A DNA stretch of 64,000 bases. Origin: JANMGV01 sp037440405. Its GTDB lineage: Bacteria > Planctomycetota > Planctomycetia > Pirellulales > Pirellulaceae. Location: contig JBBIUE010000014.1 of NCBI GenBank assembly GCA_037440405.1, positions 1-64,000 of the forward strand. The letters are read 5' to 3'. This document shows, piece by piece, positions 16,338 to 25,614 of the stretch (its first letter is position 1; every line of letters begins with the position of its first letter). The notes under the pieces were generated by a model. That model had not been told where the DNA came from, did no database searches, and worked only from the letters and a program-made list of their open reading frames with translations. The position numbers and the translations under genes were made by a program.

Positions 16338-17327
16338 TCATCGGATTGAGTCGGCGTCACTGCGGTGATTCTTCGAGATTCTGTTTCTGCCGGAATTCTT
16401 AGCAGCGTAGAGGGCTTGATCCGCTCGCTGAAAAATGATCGAGCTCGTGCAGTTCGATGAAATCGTTGCTAAACCGCCGCTCACAGTTGCACGGATAGCT
16501 TTTCCATCGACATAGAGAGTTTCTTGCTCGAACTTTGCTCGAAAATTCTCCGCGCCTGCAAACGCATCAGAAGCATGCTTTGGAAGGATGACTGCGAATT
16601 CGTCTCCTCCCAATCTAGCGATTTGCAAAGCGTCGCGAAAAGACTCGGCGAGAAGATGTGCAAATCGGATAAGAAGCTGATCACCAATCGGATGCCCGAA
16701 GGTGTCGTTGATCGACTTGAAATGATCGAGGTCGAAGAGAATTAGTTGATACGTCTCTCCGGACTTGCTCGACCAAATTCGGCAGTCTTCCAACTGGCGA
16801 TCGAAAGCTCGACGGTTCGCCAAACCTGTCAGGCTGTCGGAATGAGCTTCAAAAATGTAATTGGACAGTTCTTTTGATTGTTCGAGCAGTTGTTGCTCGG
16901 TGGCCATCAAATGTTCACGAAGTTGGTGATTGTTGTCCATCAGTCGCTGAACGATGGTTATTAACTCCTGATCTAGTGGACTGGAATGTGGGATGAGAGG
17001 CGATTCCATTCTGTCCGAAGCGATGGCAGACTGCATTTGATTCAGCAAGGACTCATGACGTTGAACGTCATCCGCCAGCTTGTGGGTCCATCGGGCCATG
17101 TTTTGTAGATTATGGATCGTTCGATCGCGATCGTGGAATGCTGCTAAACGAGCTTTTCTCCGCTGCCACAGGGCGCCCAAGATGAAAGCCACCAAACCCG
17201 ACGCGGTGCAAACCATCGCCACTTGCAGTAGATCAAAACGCGGCATCGACAAAGACGACGAGGACATCGACTCGACGATCAAATAAAGCCAGAACGATCG
17301 TGTCATACCAATATCAACGACGATCAT
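16338..17327 (-). CDS. Membrane diguanylate cyclase (GGDEF)
   Basis: The protein has an N-terminal transmembrane helix (LLQVAMVCTASGLVAFILGAL), a helical linker rich in Gln and Glu, and a full GGDEF domain. That domain holds DSLTGLANRRAF, FDLDHFKSINDTFGH and the intact signature RLGGDEFAVIL. It should therefore make cyclic di-GMP from GTP at the inner membrane. The product-inhibition I-site (RxxD five residues before GGDEF) reads RDAL, so feedback binding is probably lost. Two starts are possible, 17327 (overlapping the glgC stop by 14 nt) and 17306; neither has a strong ribosome binding site. It is transcribed behind glgC. Confidence 0.88.
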   Translation of the reverse strand: MIVVDIGMTRSFWLYLIVESMSSSSLSMPRFDLLQVAMVCTASGLVAFILGALWQRRKARLAAFHDRDRTIHNLQNMARWTHKLADDVQRHESLLNQMQSAIASDRMESPLIPHSSPLDQELITIVQRLMDNNHQLREHLMATEQQLLEQSKELSNYIFEAHSDSLTGLANRRAFDRQLEDCRIWSSKSGETYQLILFDLDHFKSINDTFGHPIGDQLLIRFAHLLAESFRDALQIARLGGDEFAVILPKHASDAFAGAENFRAKFEQETLYVDGKAIRATVSGGLATISSNCTSSIIFQRADQALYAAKNSGRNRISKNHRSDADSIR

Positions 17328-18681
17328 CGTCCCAAGGTGAATCCACGGCTTCCTTGACTCGATGCCGTCTAAATTTTTCCATCCTGGGACCAATCTGTGA
17401 GGGGGCGTCAGCGTCCAATCGAGTTGGATGACTTGCAGTTTGCGGATTCGCCAACAGCTTGCTTGAGTCCGACTTACCGAGCACGACGATTCCTCCGGGA
17501 CTGATCGTCAGTCCGCGAGCGGCATCGATCGCTGGGTCGAATCCAATCGCGGAGTTGGGAGGTATGACGACTCGTTTGTCGATGATGGCACGACGTATCC
17601 TGGCGCCTCGCCCGATTTCGACACCATCGCATAGGATGCTTTCCTGAACATGAGAATAGCTGTGGATGCGAACGGATGGGCCAAGGATACTTCGCTCAAC
17701 TTTCCCGCCACTGATGATCGAGCCGACACAGACAATGCTGTCCAAAGCATGACCTCGACGCGGTCCATCGTCGTAACTGCCAAAGACAAACTTTGGGGGG
17801 GGCAAATTCGGCTGCAGCGTGCGAATCGGCCAATCGGTGTCGTACAAATTCAGTTGCGGGTCCGTGGACACCAAGTCCATATTGGCTTCGTAGTAGGAAT
17901 CAATCGTGCCGACGTCTCTCCAGTAGGCGTCCCCTTTTCGATTCTCATCGCGAAACGGAAAAGCTAGAACGCGATGGTGCTCGACAGCATGGGGCAGAAT
18001 ATCCTTTCCGAAGTCGTGGTGACTGCTGGGGATCGTTGCATCGCGACACAATTGCTCAAACAAGAATCGCGCGCTAAAAACGTAGATACCCATCGAAGCC
18101 AAGGAGTATTGAGGGTCATCTGGAATGGGCTCAGGATTGGCAGGCTTTTCCTGAAACCCGATGATCCGGCTTTCGGCGTCGATCTGCATGACTCCGAAAT
18201 GATGAGCGGAACTTCGCGGCACTCGCAGCGCGCCGACCGTCAGGTCAGCCTGTTGATCTTCGTGGAATGCGATCATGTGGCGATAATTCATCTTGTAGAT
18301 GTGGTCCCCCGCCAAGATCAGCACGTATTTCGGATTCTCCTTTTCGATCGAGTAGATGTTTTGATAAACGGCGTCGGCTGTTCCCTGGTACCAACTTTCG
18401 TCGATGCGTTGTTGCGGTGGCAGGATTTCGGCGTATTCACCGAGTTCTCTCACGAAGTAAAGTTTCCATGCTAGGTTGATATGCCGATCCAAACTCATCG
18501 CCTTGTACTGAGTGAGAACAAGAATCTTTCGCAGTCCGCTATTCAGGCAATTGGAAAACACGAAGTCAATGATGCGGTAGGCGCCTCCGAAAGGAACGGC
18601 CGGCTTCGCTCGATCGCGTGTCAGAGGTTCGAGTCGCGTCCCTTTACCGCCAGCAAGAATGAGGGTCAGAACGTTGTTCAT
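17314..18681 (-). CDS. glgC: Glucose-1-phosphate adenylyltransferase
   Basis: GlgC makes ADP-glucose from ATP and glucose 1-phosphate, the committed step of bacterial glycogen synthesis. Starting at the ATG at 18681 the protein has 455 residues and opens with MNNVLTLILAGGKGTRLEPLT, followed by RAKPAVPFGGAYRIIDF, SWYQGTADAVYQN, VLILAGDHIYKM and GFQEKP. A left-handed beta-helix domain follows. The last 45 residues form a polar extension that is absent from the standard enzyme as I know it. Its 3' end overlaps the GGDEF gene. No other glycogen gene is in the window. Confidence 0.96.
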   Translation of the reverse strand: MNNVLTLILAGGKGTRLEPLTRDRAKPAVPFGGAYRIIDFVFSNCLNSGLRKILVLTQYKAMSLDRHINLAWKLYFVRELGEYAEILPPQQRIDESWYQGTADAVYQNIYSIEKENPKYVLILAGDHIYKMNYRHMIAFHEDQQADLTVGALRVPRSSAHHFGVMQIDAESRIIGFQEKPANPEPIPDDPQYSLASMGIYVFSARFLFEQLCRDATIPSSHHDFGKDILPHAVEHHRVLAFPFRDENRKGDAYWRDVGTIDSYYEANMDLVSTDPQLNLYDTDWPIRTLQPNLPPPKFVFGSYDDGPRRGHALDSIVCVGSIISGGKVERSILGPSVRIHSYSHVQESILCDGVEIGRGARIRRAIIDKRVVIPPNSAIGFDPAIDAARGLTISPGGIVVLGKSDSSKLLANPQTASHPTRLDADAPSQIGPRMEKFRRHRVKEAVDSPWDDDRR

Positions 18682-19080
18682 TATGGAATTCCCTAGCGAG
18701 CATCGACAATGGTAAGAATCGCCATCGACCAGTTCGGACTCCGCCCAATTTACCATAACTCGACGCCATCATCATTGCTCAATGAAAGTTCTCTCTCCCA
18801 TTCTCGAAAACGAGAGATGCTGGCACAATGGATGCTGGCACAATGGATGTCACTTCGCGGTCTCTTCATTGGAATGCACTCGCTCGTTGAGGGAGATAGT
18901 TGGATGCTCAGCTTAACTTGTGGATTTTATCAGCATCTCGTTTCAAATTTCCGCAGATCGTCCTTCTTGGCGGTCGCTTCGTTGTGCTCGATGATTTGCG
19001 GGCAGGAGTTCTCACATTGCCAATCGAATGCAGCTTTGGCAGTGCGTAGCTTGGATGACGTATTAACTTGGATGATAACC
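18682..19080. other. Divergent gap between glgC and the M3 peptidase gene
   Basis: This gap holds a perfect 15-nt tandem repeat ATGCTGGCACAATGG (two copies near 18819-18848). An upstream in-frame ATG at 18904 would give the peptidase a hydrophobic leader; whether it is used is unresolved. No separate gene is visible. Confidence 0.45.
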
Positions 19081-21135
19081 ATGGATGACAACAACCCATT
19101 TTCGAAAGCCAGCAACCTCGTTTTTGAAGCACCCGATTTCGCTCACATTCGCACCGAACATTTTCTGCCAGCGTTTGAAGCCGGCATGCGCGAGCAACTC
19201 GAGGAGATTCAACAAATCGCTGATCAGTCCTCCGAACCGACGTTTGAGAACACGCTGGTGGCCATGGAGCGCACGGGGCAGACACTACGTCGCGTTTCGG
19301 CAGTTTTCTTCAATCTTGCCTCTACGGATGCAACAGAGGAGATGCAGAAGGTCGAAGAAGTCATCGCACCCAAACTCGCCGCTCATTCCGACAACATTCT
19401 CCTTAATCCCAAGCTCTTTGTTCGCGTCGAGAGTCTGTGGAACCGCCGCGACAAATTGGGGCTGAATGAAGAGCAATCGCGATTGCTGAAGGAGCACTTC
19501 GAGAGTTTTGTTCGCGCGGGAGCTCGGCTTGAACCAGAGCAGCAAGAAACTATTCGACGAATCAATGAGGAACTCTCGACACTGACGACTCAATTTCAGA
19601 ACAATTTGCTCTCCGCCTCCAAGGAGCGTGCTGTAATCATCGACCAGATTGTGGACTTGGATGGGATGAGCGACGCGGAAATTGGCGGTGCGAAAGAAGC
19701 AGCGAAGGAACGAGGTTTCGACGGGAAGTACCTTATCTCGTTGACCAACACGACTCGGCAACCCGTACTAACGCAACTTACGAATCGAGAAGTTCGTCGC
19801 AAGGTTTGGGAAGCCTCCGCAAACCGTTGCTTGGGTGAGAACGGCGAAGTCGACAATCGACCTCTCGTGTTGAAGATTGCTAGGCTGCGAGCGGAGCGAG
19901 CTCGGATTCTGGGGTACGCCAATCATGCGGACTACACGCTTGAGAACCAAATGGCAAAAGAGACCATGGCAGCTTTGACGATGTTGAAAGACTTGGTGCC
20001 TCAGGTGCGCAAACGTGCCGAAGAAGAAGCTGCGAAAATTCAAGCCTTGATGAAAGCGGACGGCATTGAAGACGAGGTCCGACCCTGGGACTGGGAGTAC
20101 TATGCCGAACGTGTTCGGAAACAGGAATACGAAGTCGACGAGAACCAGTTGAAGCCCTATTTCGAGCTCGATTCCGTCCTCAAGAATGGAGTCTTCTTCA
20201 CCATGAATCGGCTCTACGGTGTACAGTTCACAGAACGTTTCGATCTTCCCGTTTATCATCCGACCGTTCGCGTTTTTGACGTCACGGACAGCAATGGCGA
20301 TCCGATGGGTCTATTTTATGCTGACTATTTTCATCGGGATGGAAAGCGCGGTGGGGCTTGGATGGATGCCTTTGTATCCCAGTCGAGATTGTTGCATCAG
20401 CGACCCGTCATCGTCAACGTGCTGAACATTCCGAAGCCAGCAGAAGGAGAGCCTGCCCTAGTCAGCTTTGATAACGTCACAACGCTCTTTCATGAGATGG
20501 GACATGCCGTCCACGGACTGTTCTCTTCGGTCGAGTATCCGACCTTGTCGGGAACATCGGTCCCACGCGATTTCGTCGAGTTCCCTTCGACCTTCCACGA
20601 GGATTGGGCCATTGAGCCATCGGTTCTCTCAAATTACGCGATGCATTACAAAACAGGCGAGCCTATCCCAAGCGAATTGTTGGAGAAGGCGATTCGAGCG
20701 AATAAATTCAACAAGGGCTTTGAAACGCTGGAGTATCTTGCGGCAGCACTTCTTGATCTGGCTTGGCATTCACTGACCCCGGAAGAGATTCCCAACGATG
20801 TGAAGGCTTTCGAGTCCGCATCGTTGGCAAAGTTCGGAGTTGATTACGGCCCGGTACCGCCACGTTATCGAACCTGTTACTTCGCACACGTTTGGTCAGG
20901 CGGATACTCCGCGGGGTATTACGCTTATCTGTGGAGCGAGGTCCTCGCCGCCGACGCTTTTGCTCACATGATGCGGCTGGGAGGTTTGACCAGCGAAAAT
21001 GGCGAGGCGTACAAGAACAAAATCCTTTCGCGCGGCGGCTCGCGCGAAGTCATGGACCAATACATCGATTTCCGCGGTCAAAAACCGTCGGTCGATGCCC
21101 TTCTCATCCGCCGTGGACTTCGCGAGAACAATTAG
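19081..21135 (+). CDS. M3-family oligopeptidase
   Basis: A zinc metallopeptidase of the oligopeptidase A/dipeptidyl carboxypeptidase group. The HEMGHAVHG zinc motif sits in the expected context, with EFPSTFHEDW downstream supplying the third ligand region, and GGYSAGYYAYLWS near the C-terminus. From the ATG at 19081 it has 684 residues, the normal family length, and begins FEAPDFAHIRTEHFLPAFEAGM-like as in PrlC. A longer version from 18904 would carry a hydrophobic segment (SSFLAVASLCSMICG) that could act as an export signal. Such enzymes usually degrade short peptides in the cytoplasm. Confidence 0.92.
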   Translation: MDDNNPFSKASNLVFEAPDFAHIRTEHFLPAFEAGMREQLEEIQQIADQSSEPTFENTLVAMERTGQTLRRVSAVFFNLASTDATEEMQKVEEVIAPKLAAHSDNILLNPKLFVRVESLWNRRDKLGLNEEQSRLLKEHFESFVRAGARLEPEQQETIRRINEELSTLTTQFQNNLLSASKERAVIIDQIVDLDGMSDAEIGGAKEAAKERGFDGKYLISLTNTTRQPVLTQLTNREVRRKVWEASANRCLGENGEVDNRPLVLKIARLRAERARILGYANHADYTLENQMAKETMAALTMLKDLVPQVRKRAEEEAAKIQALMKADGIEDEVRPWDWEYYAERVRKQEYEVDENQLKPYFELDSVLKNGVFFTMNRLYGVQFTERFDLPVYHPTVRVFDVTDSNGDPMGLFYADYFHRDGKRGGAWMDAFVSQSRLLHQRPVIVNVLNIPKPAEGEPALVSFDNVTTLFHEMGHAVHGLFSSVEYPTLSGTSVPRDFVEFPSTFHEDWAIEPSVLSNYAMHYKTGEPIPSELLEKAIRANKFNKGFETLEYLAAALLDLAWHSLTPEEIPNDVKAFESASLAKFGVDYGPVPPRYRTCYFAHVWSGGYSAGYYAYLWSEVLAADAFAHMMRLGGLTSENGEAYKNKILSRGGSREVMDQYIDFRGQKPSVDALLIRRGLRENN

Positions 21136-21249
21136 ACGCTGACGGAACTACTTTATTCCTCGCTCGCCTTCGAAAACCGCACTGTGAAAGAATCGAAGGG
21201 AAGCCTAAAAAGCTCCGAGGTGGCTAAGAATAATGAAAACCGACCCATC

Positions 21250-22740
21250 TCAGAGTTGTGCGGCCGCGAGGTCTTGGGCTCCAAGTCGGCTGAGTTTTGC
21301 CGCAATGGAAGCATCGGAGCAGACGGTACGGTCGTTACCCGATGTCCATCCGTTGGTTCCCCAGCCGGCCAGCAGTATGGTTTGGCGGGACGGACTAGAT
21401 CGGAGGGCGAGATCGATGGCTGTGCAGCGATTGGGTATGAGTTGTACGGCAGCGGGGCGTTCGCATCCATCGAGAACCTCCCACATCAATTTTTGGGACT
21501 TACTTGCCGGATAGCGACATTGAGTTAGGAAGATTTGCGAAGCACCTCGTTCGAGAACACGACCGAATTGGGCACGAGCCGACGGAGAATCTACCATGGG
21601 GACTTCCGCGACGCAGGTGATCGGACCACCGTGCGTGACGCGAAGCGTATGCAATGCCATGGCTAACCGATCCGGCTGATCCGCTTGGTCGACGTATACC
21701 GCCGCATCGGAATCGCAGTGAACGCGTTCCAGTCGTCCGGGTATTTTTTGTAGTCGAGAGATCCCGGGGAGAATTTCTTTCAATTCCAATCCAAAAGCCG
21801 CTCCGACCGCAGCGGCAGCCAGCGCATGCCTCGCATGATGATCGCCAGGCATTTTGATCGTCAACGGCATGAGTGCGTGTCCTGCTGTGACCATGATGGT
21901 CTGCTCGCCAATCGAACGGGAGAGGCGGCGACCTTGAACCTCCGCGGCCGCATCGAGACCATAACCGATCGCGGGAATCTTGCTCGATGCAATCCAGCGA
22001 TTCAAGATAGCGTCATCGGCATTGTAAATGACCATGCCGTGCCCCTTGAGCAATTCCAAGGCTTTGAGCATGGAGGCCTGCCAATTTCGAGCGACGATCT
22101 TTCCCAATCGCTGCAAGGGGCGAAGGCTTGGAATAACGAGAACATCGAATTCTTGTCCTTGGAGCGATTGGTCTCGCAACATGGAGTCCGAGATCTCCAG
22201 GACGGCAGGCGCGACGTTGCTAACGACAAGGGATCGCAACCATCGATTGATTTTTTGTGGCCCCGGCCTTCCGTCCCAAGTTGGAGAAAACGAACTTCCA
22301 TCGGAGTTTCCGAGCGAAGTTGCGTAACCGACTCGCCCAGCAATGCTCTTCATCATCGACGCAACAAACAGGCTTGTCGAAGTCTTGCCATGAGAACCGA
22401 GGACTCCAATCGTCAACAATTCTCGCGAGGGGAAGCCGGCGAGAGCGGACGTCGTCGCTGCAAATGCCTTTCTTGCATCGGGAATGAGACATTGCGGTGC
22501 GGGTACGGGAAGTAGGCTTTCGGTGACGAAAGCGGATGCACCGTTGGACATAGCCAACTCGATTTGTTCGGCATCATTCGGATTGCTGAGAACTCCAGCG
22601 AAGAAAGTGTCACCGGGCTGACATTTTGCTGCATCCAATCGGCAGCGAGTCGCGTCGACGTCGGTCGCGCCTACAAAGATCGCTTCGCGAAAAAGTCTAC
22701 GCAGTGAAACGGATGGACGAGATTCCTTAGCGCCGCTCAT
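21250..22740 (-). CDS. Diverged Mur-ligase-family protein (MurE-like paralogue)
   Basis: The start at 22740 is preceded by a perfect AAGGAGG five bases away, giving 496 residues. The three-domain Mur ligase plan is present: an N-terminal domain with the MurE-like LSNPNDAEQIELAMSNGASAFV, an ATP loop GSHGKTS at 115-121, NADD, HHARHALAAAAVG and IPGRLERV in the middle. Motifs that MurE needs are changed. The central MEVSSHAL element reads LEISDSML, VDYAHTPD reads VDQADQPD, and the DNPR/diaminopimelate motif is not found. It is therefore probably not the peptidoglycan MurE; a different substrate or a regulatory role is possible. An unknown gene lies 209 bp upstream on the same strand. Confidence 0.75.
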   Translation of the reverse strand: MSGAKESRPSVSLRRLFREAIFVGATDVDATRCRLDAAKCQPGDTFFAGVLSNPNDAEQIELAMSNGASAFVTESLLPVPAPQCLIPDARKAFAATTSALAGFPSRELLTIGVLGSHGKTSTSLFVASMMKSIAGRVGYATSLGNSDGSSFSPTWDGRPGPQKINRWLRSLVVSNVAPAVLEISDSMLRDQSLQGQEFDVLVIPSLRPLQRLGKIVARNWQASMLKALELLKGHGMVIYNADDAILNRWIASSKIPAIGYGLDAAAEVQGRRLSRSIGEQTIMVTAGHALMPLTIKMPGDHHARHALAAAAVGAAFGLELKEILPGISRLQKIPGRLERVHCDSDAAVYVDQADQPDRLAMALHTLRVTHGGPITCVAEVPMVDSPSARAQFGRVLERGASQIFLTQCRYPASKSQKLMWEVLDGCERPAAVQLIPNRCTAIDLALRSSPSRQTILLAGWGTNGWTSGNDRTVCSDASIAAKLSRLGAQDLAAAQL

Positions 22741-22949
22741 AAAGGCCTCCTTGCCAAACTTGGATGGGTCACGGATCCATTTCCTATGGATCGATTCGGT
22801 TCTAACAACGTGCCCGAAACCCACCTGGGTTGTCAATAGGAATCCTTCTGACAAAAACGAATCCGTTCAGAATCGAGTGGATTGAGCCCTCAAAGTTGCG
22901 CTGTATTGCGCCGATTATCGACCGCAAAAAATGCTAGCCAATTGGTCGA

Positions 22950-23813
22950 TCACTTTTTGCGAAGCGATTGGAATCGAGGAGAGTTCGTCAGCGCATCTCC
23001 TTGCGGTTGCATGAAGAGTGGAAAGGGTGATTTCGTATCTCTCATAGCGGTTTCCTCTTTTGGATACGTCAGCTTGACGAAGTGCGAGGAACGCATCAAG
23101 CCAAGCGAATCGAAGGAGTCCGCACGCAGCATTGCCATGACGATCGCCGCGAGACGCTGATTGGATCGCGGCGATACTTCTCTCTGACACCAGTGTCCTT
23201 GCAGCCAACATCGAAGCGATCCGACCTCGATGACTCGCGATGACTGTCGAAGGCTTTGCTGTGAGATCAGCTCCCGATGCCACGAATGCACACGTTGAGC
23301 GTCGTGGCTAACGCGCAGAATCGCTTCGCTGTCTCCAAGTTTGGCGAGGAAATAATCCGTCCAAAGCTCGAAGCCGAGGCGAAGACGGTTGAGATTGGCC
23401 GCCTGTTCCTTCGAAGCCCCAAAACCGTGTGCCATGAGTTTCAAGCATCGGTTGCGTGCTTCAAGATGATTCGAGAAGACATTGGACGCTATCGATGCAG
23501 AGTCGCTATCCACGCCGTTGCGATCCAACATGCTGGTAACGCCTCCGACGATGCGCGTCAACATCTCTGAAATTAGGATCTCCTGAATGACCGGATTGAG
23601 GGCGTCCCATAGCGAAGCCCGCTGCCGAACAGCAGACTTGTTGATGGCTTCGGAGTAAAGGAACAGCAGCTCATGCCAAGTGTCCGACCGCAAACGCGAA
23701 GTGACCCAATACTGGTTCATCGTCGCCGATGGAATCTTCCCGTTCGTCATGGCCATGGCATGGCCGTATTCCGACCAGACAGAGGACAAATCGATGAGGT
23801 GCAGCAGGCTCAT
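22950..23813 (-). CDS. Hypothetical helical protein
   Basis: I do not recognise this 287-residue protein. It looks mostly alpha-helical, without signal peptide or transmembrane segment, and is rich in Arg, Ser and Leu (SDTWHELLFLYSEAINKSAVRQRASLWDALNPVIQEILISEMLTR type segments). The last 35 residues are polar and probably flexible. It lies upstream of the Mur-ligase-like gene on the same strand with a 209-bp gap, so cotranscription is possible. The frame is much longer than chance shadows and has no competing gene. Confidence 0.6.
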   Translation of the reverse strand: MSLLHLIDLSSVWSEYGHAMAMTNGKIPSATMNQYWVTSRLRSDTWHELLFLYSEAINKSAVRQRASLWDALNPVIQEILISEMLTRIVGGVTSMLDRNGVDSDSASIASNVFSNHLEARNRCLKLMAHGFGASKEQAANLNRLRLGFELWTDYFLAKLGDSEAILRVSHDAQRVHSWHRELISQQSLRQSSRVIEVGSLRCWLQGHWCQREVSPRSNQRLAAIVMAMLRADSFDSLGLMRSSHFVKLTYPKEETAMRDTKSPFPLFMQPQGDALTNSPRFQSLRKK

Positions 23814-24252
23814 GATGCTTATACGAGCTCCCCGAGTTGAACAACAAAGGTCTGAAGCGGAGGAGGGAGCTCAACGCAAAATTGATACCAAACCAACGCT
23901 AGCTATCGAAGAACGCTGAGAGAGAGAATCCTGACGGCAGTGAAATCGCCCGCATTTTTCCAATTCTTTTCCAAACAATTTCAGCATGCGCCGTCGCGTA
24001 TTCGGGCCCATTGCAGCCTGCCCATGGCGACCGCAAAGGTGACCACGCAGGTTGCCCAAACGAAACAAAATGTGCTGGATGATGCGAGAAAGCATCAAAA
24101 TCGATGTTGGCACAAATCCCGCATGTCGTTTAGACTACGCTGTCCGCGCGGATTCGCTGGGCTAGCAAGGGTGAGTCTTTGTTCGAACTGTAGCGGCCAG
24201 ATCACTTGGATAGCGATACGAAGCAGGATACAAGGCAGGGAGGCAGTTTAAT
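23814..24252. other. Divergent intergenic region, nothing recognised
   Basis: This gap of about 440 bp separates the hypothetical gene from the YhaO-like gene. Short frames on both strands overlap each other and lack start signals. No hairpin or promoter could be supported. Confidence 0.35.
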
Positions 24253-25527
24253 ATGTCGAAAGAGTCCTTTCGATTCATTCACGCGAGCGATTTTCATCTC
24301 GAACGAGCCATGATGGACGTGGCTGATTTGCCGGATCATCTGCGAGGTGCGATGATCGACTCGCCCTGGAAAGCTGCCGAGGCGGTATTCGAACAAGCGA
24401 TCGTCGACAGCGTCGATTTCGTCTGTCTCACTGGCGATTTGTTGAACCCGGTATCGACCGGAGCAGCCGGTCCAGCATTCCTGCTCGAGCAATTCGAACA
24501 GTTGGAACGCCATGGAATTTCCGTCTACTGGGCGACCGGCAATGTGGATGATCCCGATCGATGGCCCGAAGCCGTATCGCTTCCGAAGAACGTTCATCGA
24601 TTCTCAAAGCGGCAGGTCGAGGTGTTGGTGTACCGGCGCGCTGGGCAACCGGTAGCAACCATCCTGGGACGAGGGTCCGATGGTAGGGAGTCCATTCGGG
24701 CCGCCGAGTACCGTCACGAGTTGGACGATCAGTTCGTCATCGCTTTGGCTTATGGATCAGCCGACGCGGAGTCGTTGATCGGTGAACGAGTCGACTACTG
24801 GGCCCTCGGAGGAGAACATCAGCGGCGAATTGTTCAAGCGAACACGCCGATCATTCGGTACGTAGGCACACCGCAATCTCGATCATTAACCGAGCCTGGT
24901 CCCCACGGATTTTACTCCATCGAAGTGGACGTCGAGCGAAACGTGCAGGTTCACGCCATCGACTGCGACACCTTTCGCTATTCCGAACAAACGATCGAAG
25001 CCGATGATCTCTCAGTTGGACATGACTTGCGGCAAGTGATTTTTCGCCGAGTCAACAAGTTGCTCAGCGACGCAGGCGGACGGCACCTCTTGGTCCGATG
25101 GCGGATTCAACTGGACCTTGAAAATTCCAGTATGGTGGGACCATCGGTTTGGGAGGAGTTGCTCCAATGGATGCGACGCGAATTCGGGCATGGCCAGCCG
25201 TGCTTGTGGTCGACGGAGATTGAAATCTTACCTCCGAAACAGCTGCCGAAGAAGTGGCAAGAGGAAGATACCATTCTCGGCGATTTCCTACGAACTGCAG
25301 CCAACCACAAAAAATCGCTTGGCAAGGAGCTGGAACTGAAGCCGATCATCGAGGGCGAGACCCCGTCAACTGGCATTTGGCAAAGTGCGTTGACTCCAAG
25401 TGATCAACATCAGCAAATGGCGGTGTTGGAACGGGCCACGTTACTGGGTGTCGATTTATTGCGCGGACACCAAGTGGACTTACTGGCAGCGACTCGAAGG
25501 TTCGGAGGATTGGGACCGTCAGCGTAA
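24253..25527 (+). CDS. Mre11/SbcD/YhaO-like metallophosphoesterase
   Basis: A 424-residue calcineurin-like phosphoesterase of the DNA-repair type. D13-x-H15 (HASDFHLE) and GD (G61-D62) are present. Motif III, normally GNHD, reads GNVDD (V98 for His), and the motif normally GHxH reads GGEH (G187 for the first His). Two metal ligands of the two-metal site are therefore altered, so nuclease activity is doubtful unless other residues substitute. After the catalytic domain come a capping domain and a C-terminal helical tail that would contact the partner ATPase. The Rad50-like gene follows after 87 nt, which makes this an SbcDC or YhaON-type pair. Confidence 0.85.
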   Translation: MSKESFRFIHASDFHLERAMMDVADLPDHLRGAMIDSPWKAAEAVFEQAIVDSVDFVCLTGDLLNPVSTGAAGPAFLLEQFEQLERHGISVYWATGNVDDPDRWPEAVSLPKNVHRFSKRQVEVLVYRRAGQPVATILGRGSDGRESIRAAEYRHELDDQFVIALAYGSADAESLIGERVDYWALGGEHQRRIVQANTPIIRYVGTPQSRSLTEPGPHGFYSIEVDVERNVQVHAIDCDTFRYSEQTIEADDLSVGHDLRQVIFRRVNKLLSDAGGRHLLVRWRIQLDLENSSMVGPSVWEELLQWMRREFGHGQPCLWSTEIEILPPKQLPKKWQEEDTILGDFLRTAANHKKSLGKELELKPIIEGETPSTGIWQSALTPSDQHQQMAVLERATLLGVDLLRGHQVDLLAATRRFGGLGPSA

Positions 25528-25614
25528 AGCGACGGTTGGAGACTGAAGGCACATGGTTGGCAGCGATGGCAAGGAAAGAGCCCATCGTCGTGAAAGGATT
25601 GAGGAGAAGCGATC

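Noticed and set aside
21250..22740. Annotation as MurE
   Set aside because: Several substrate motifs are altered and the diaminopimelate motif is missing, so I keep it as a paralogue of unknown substrate.
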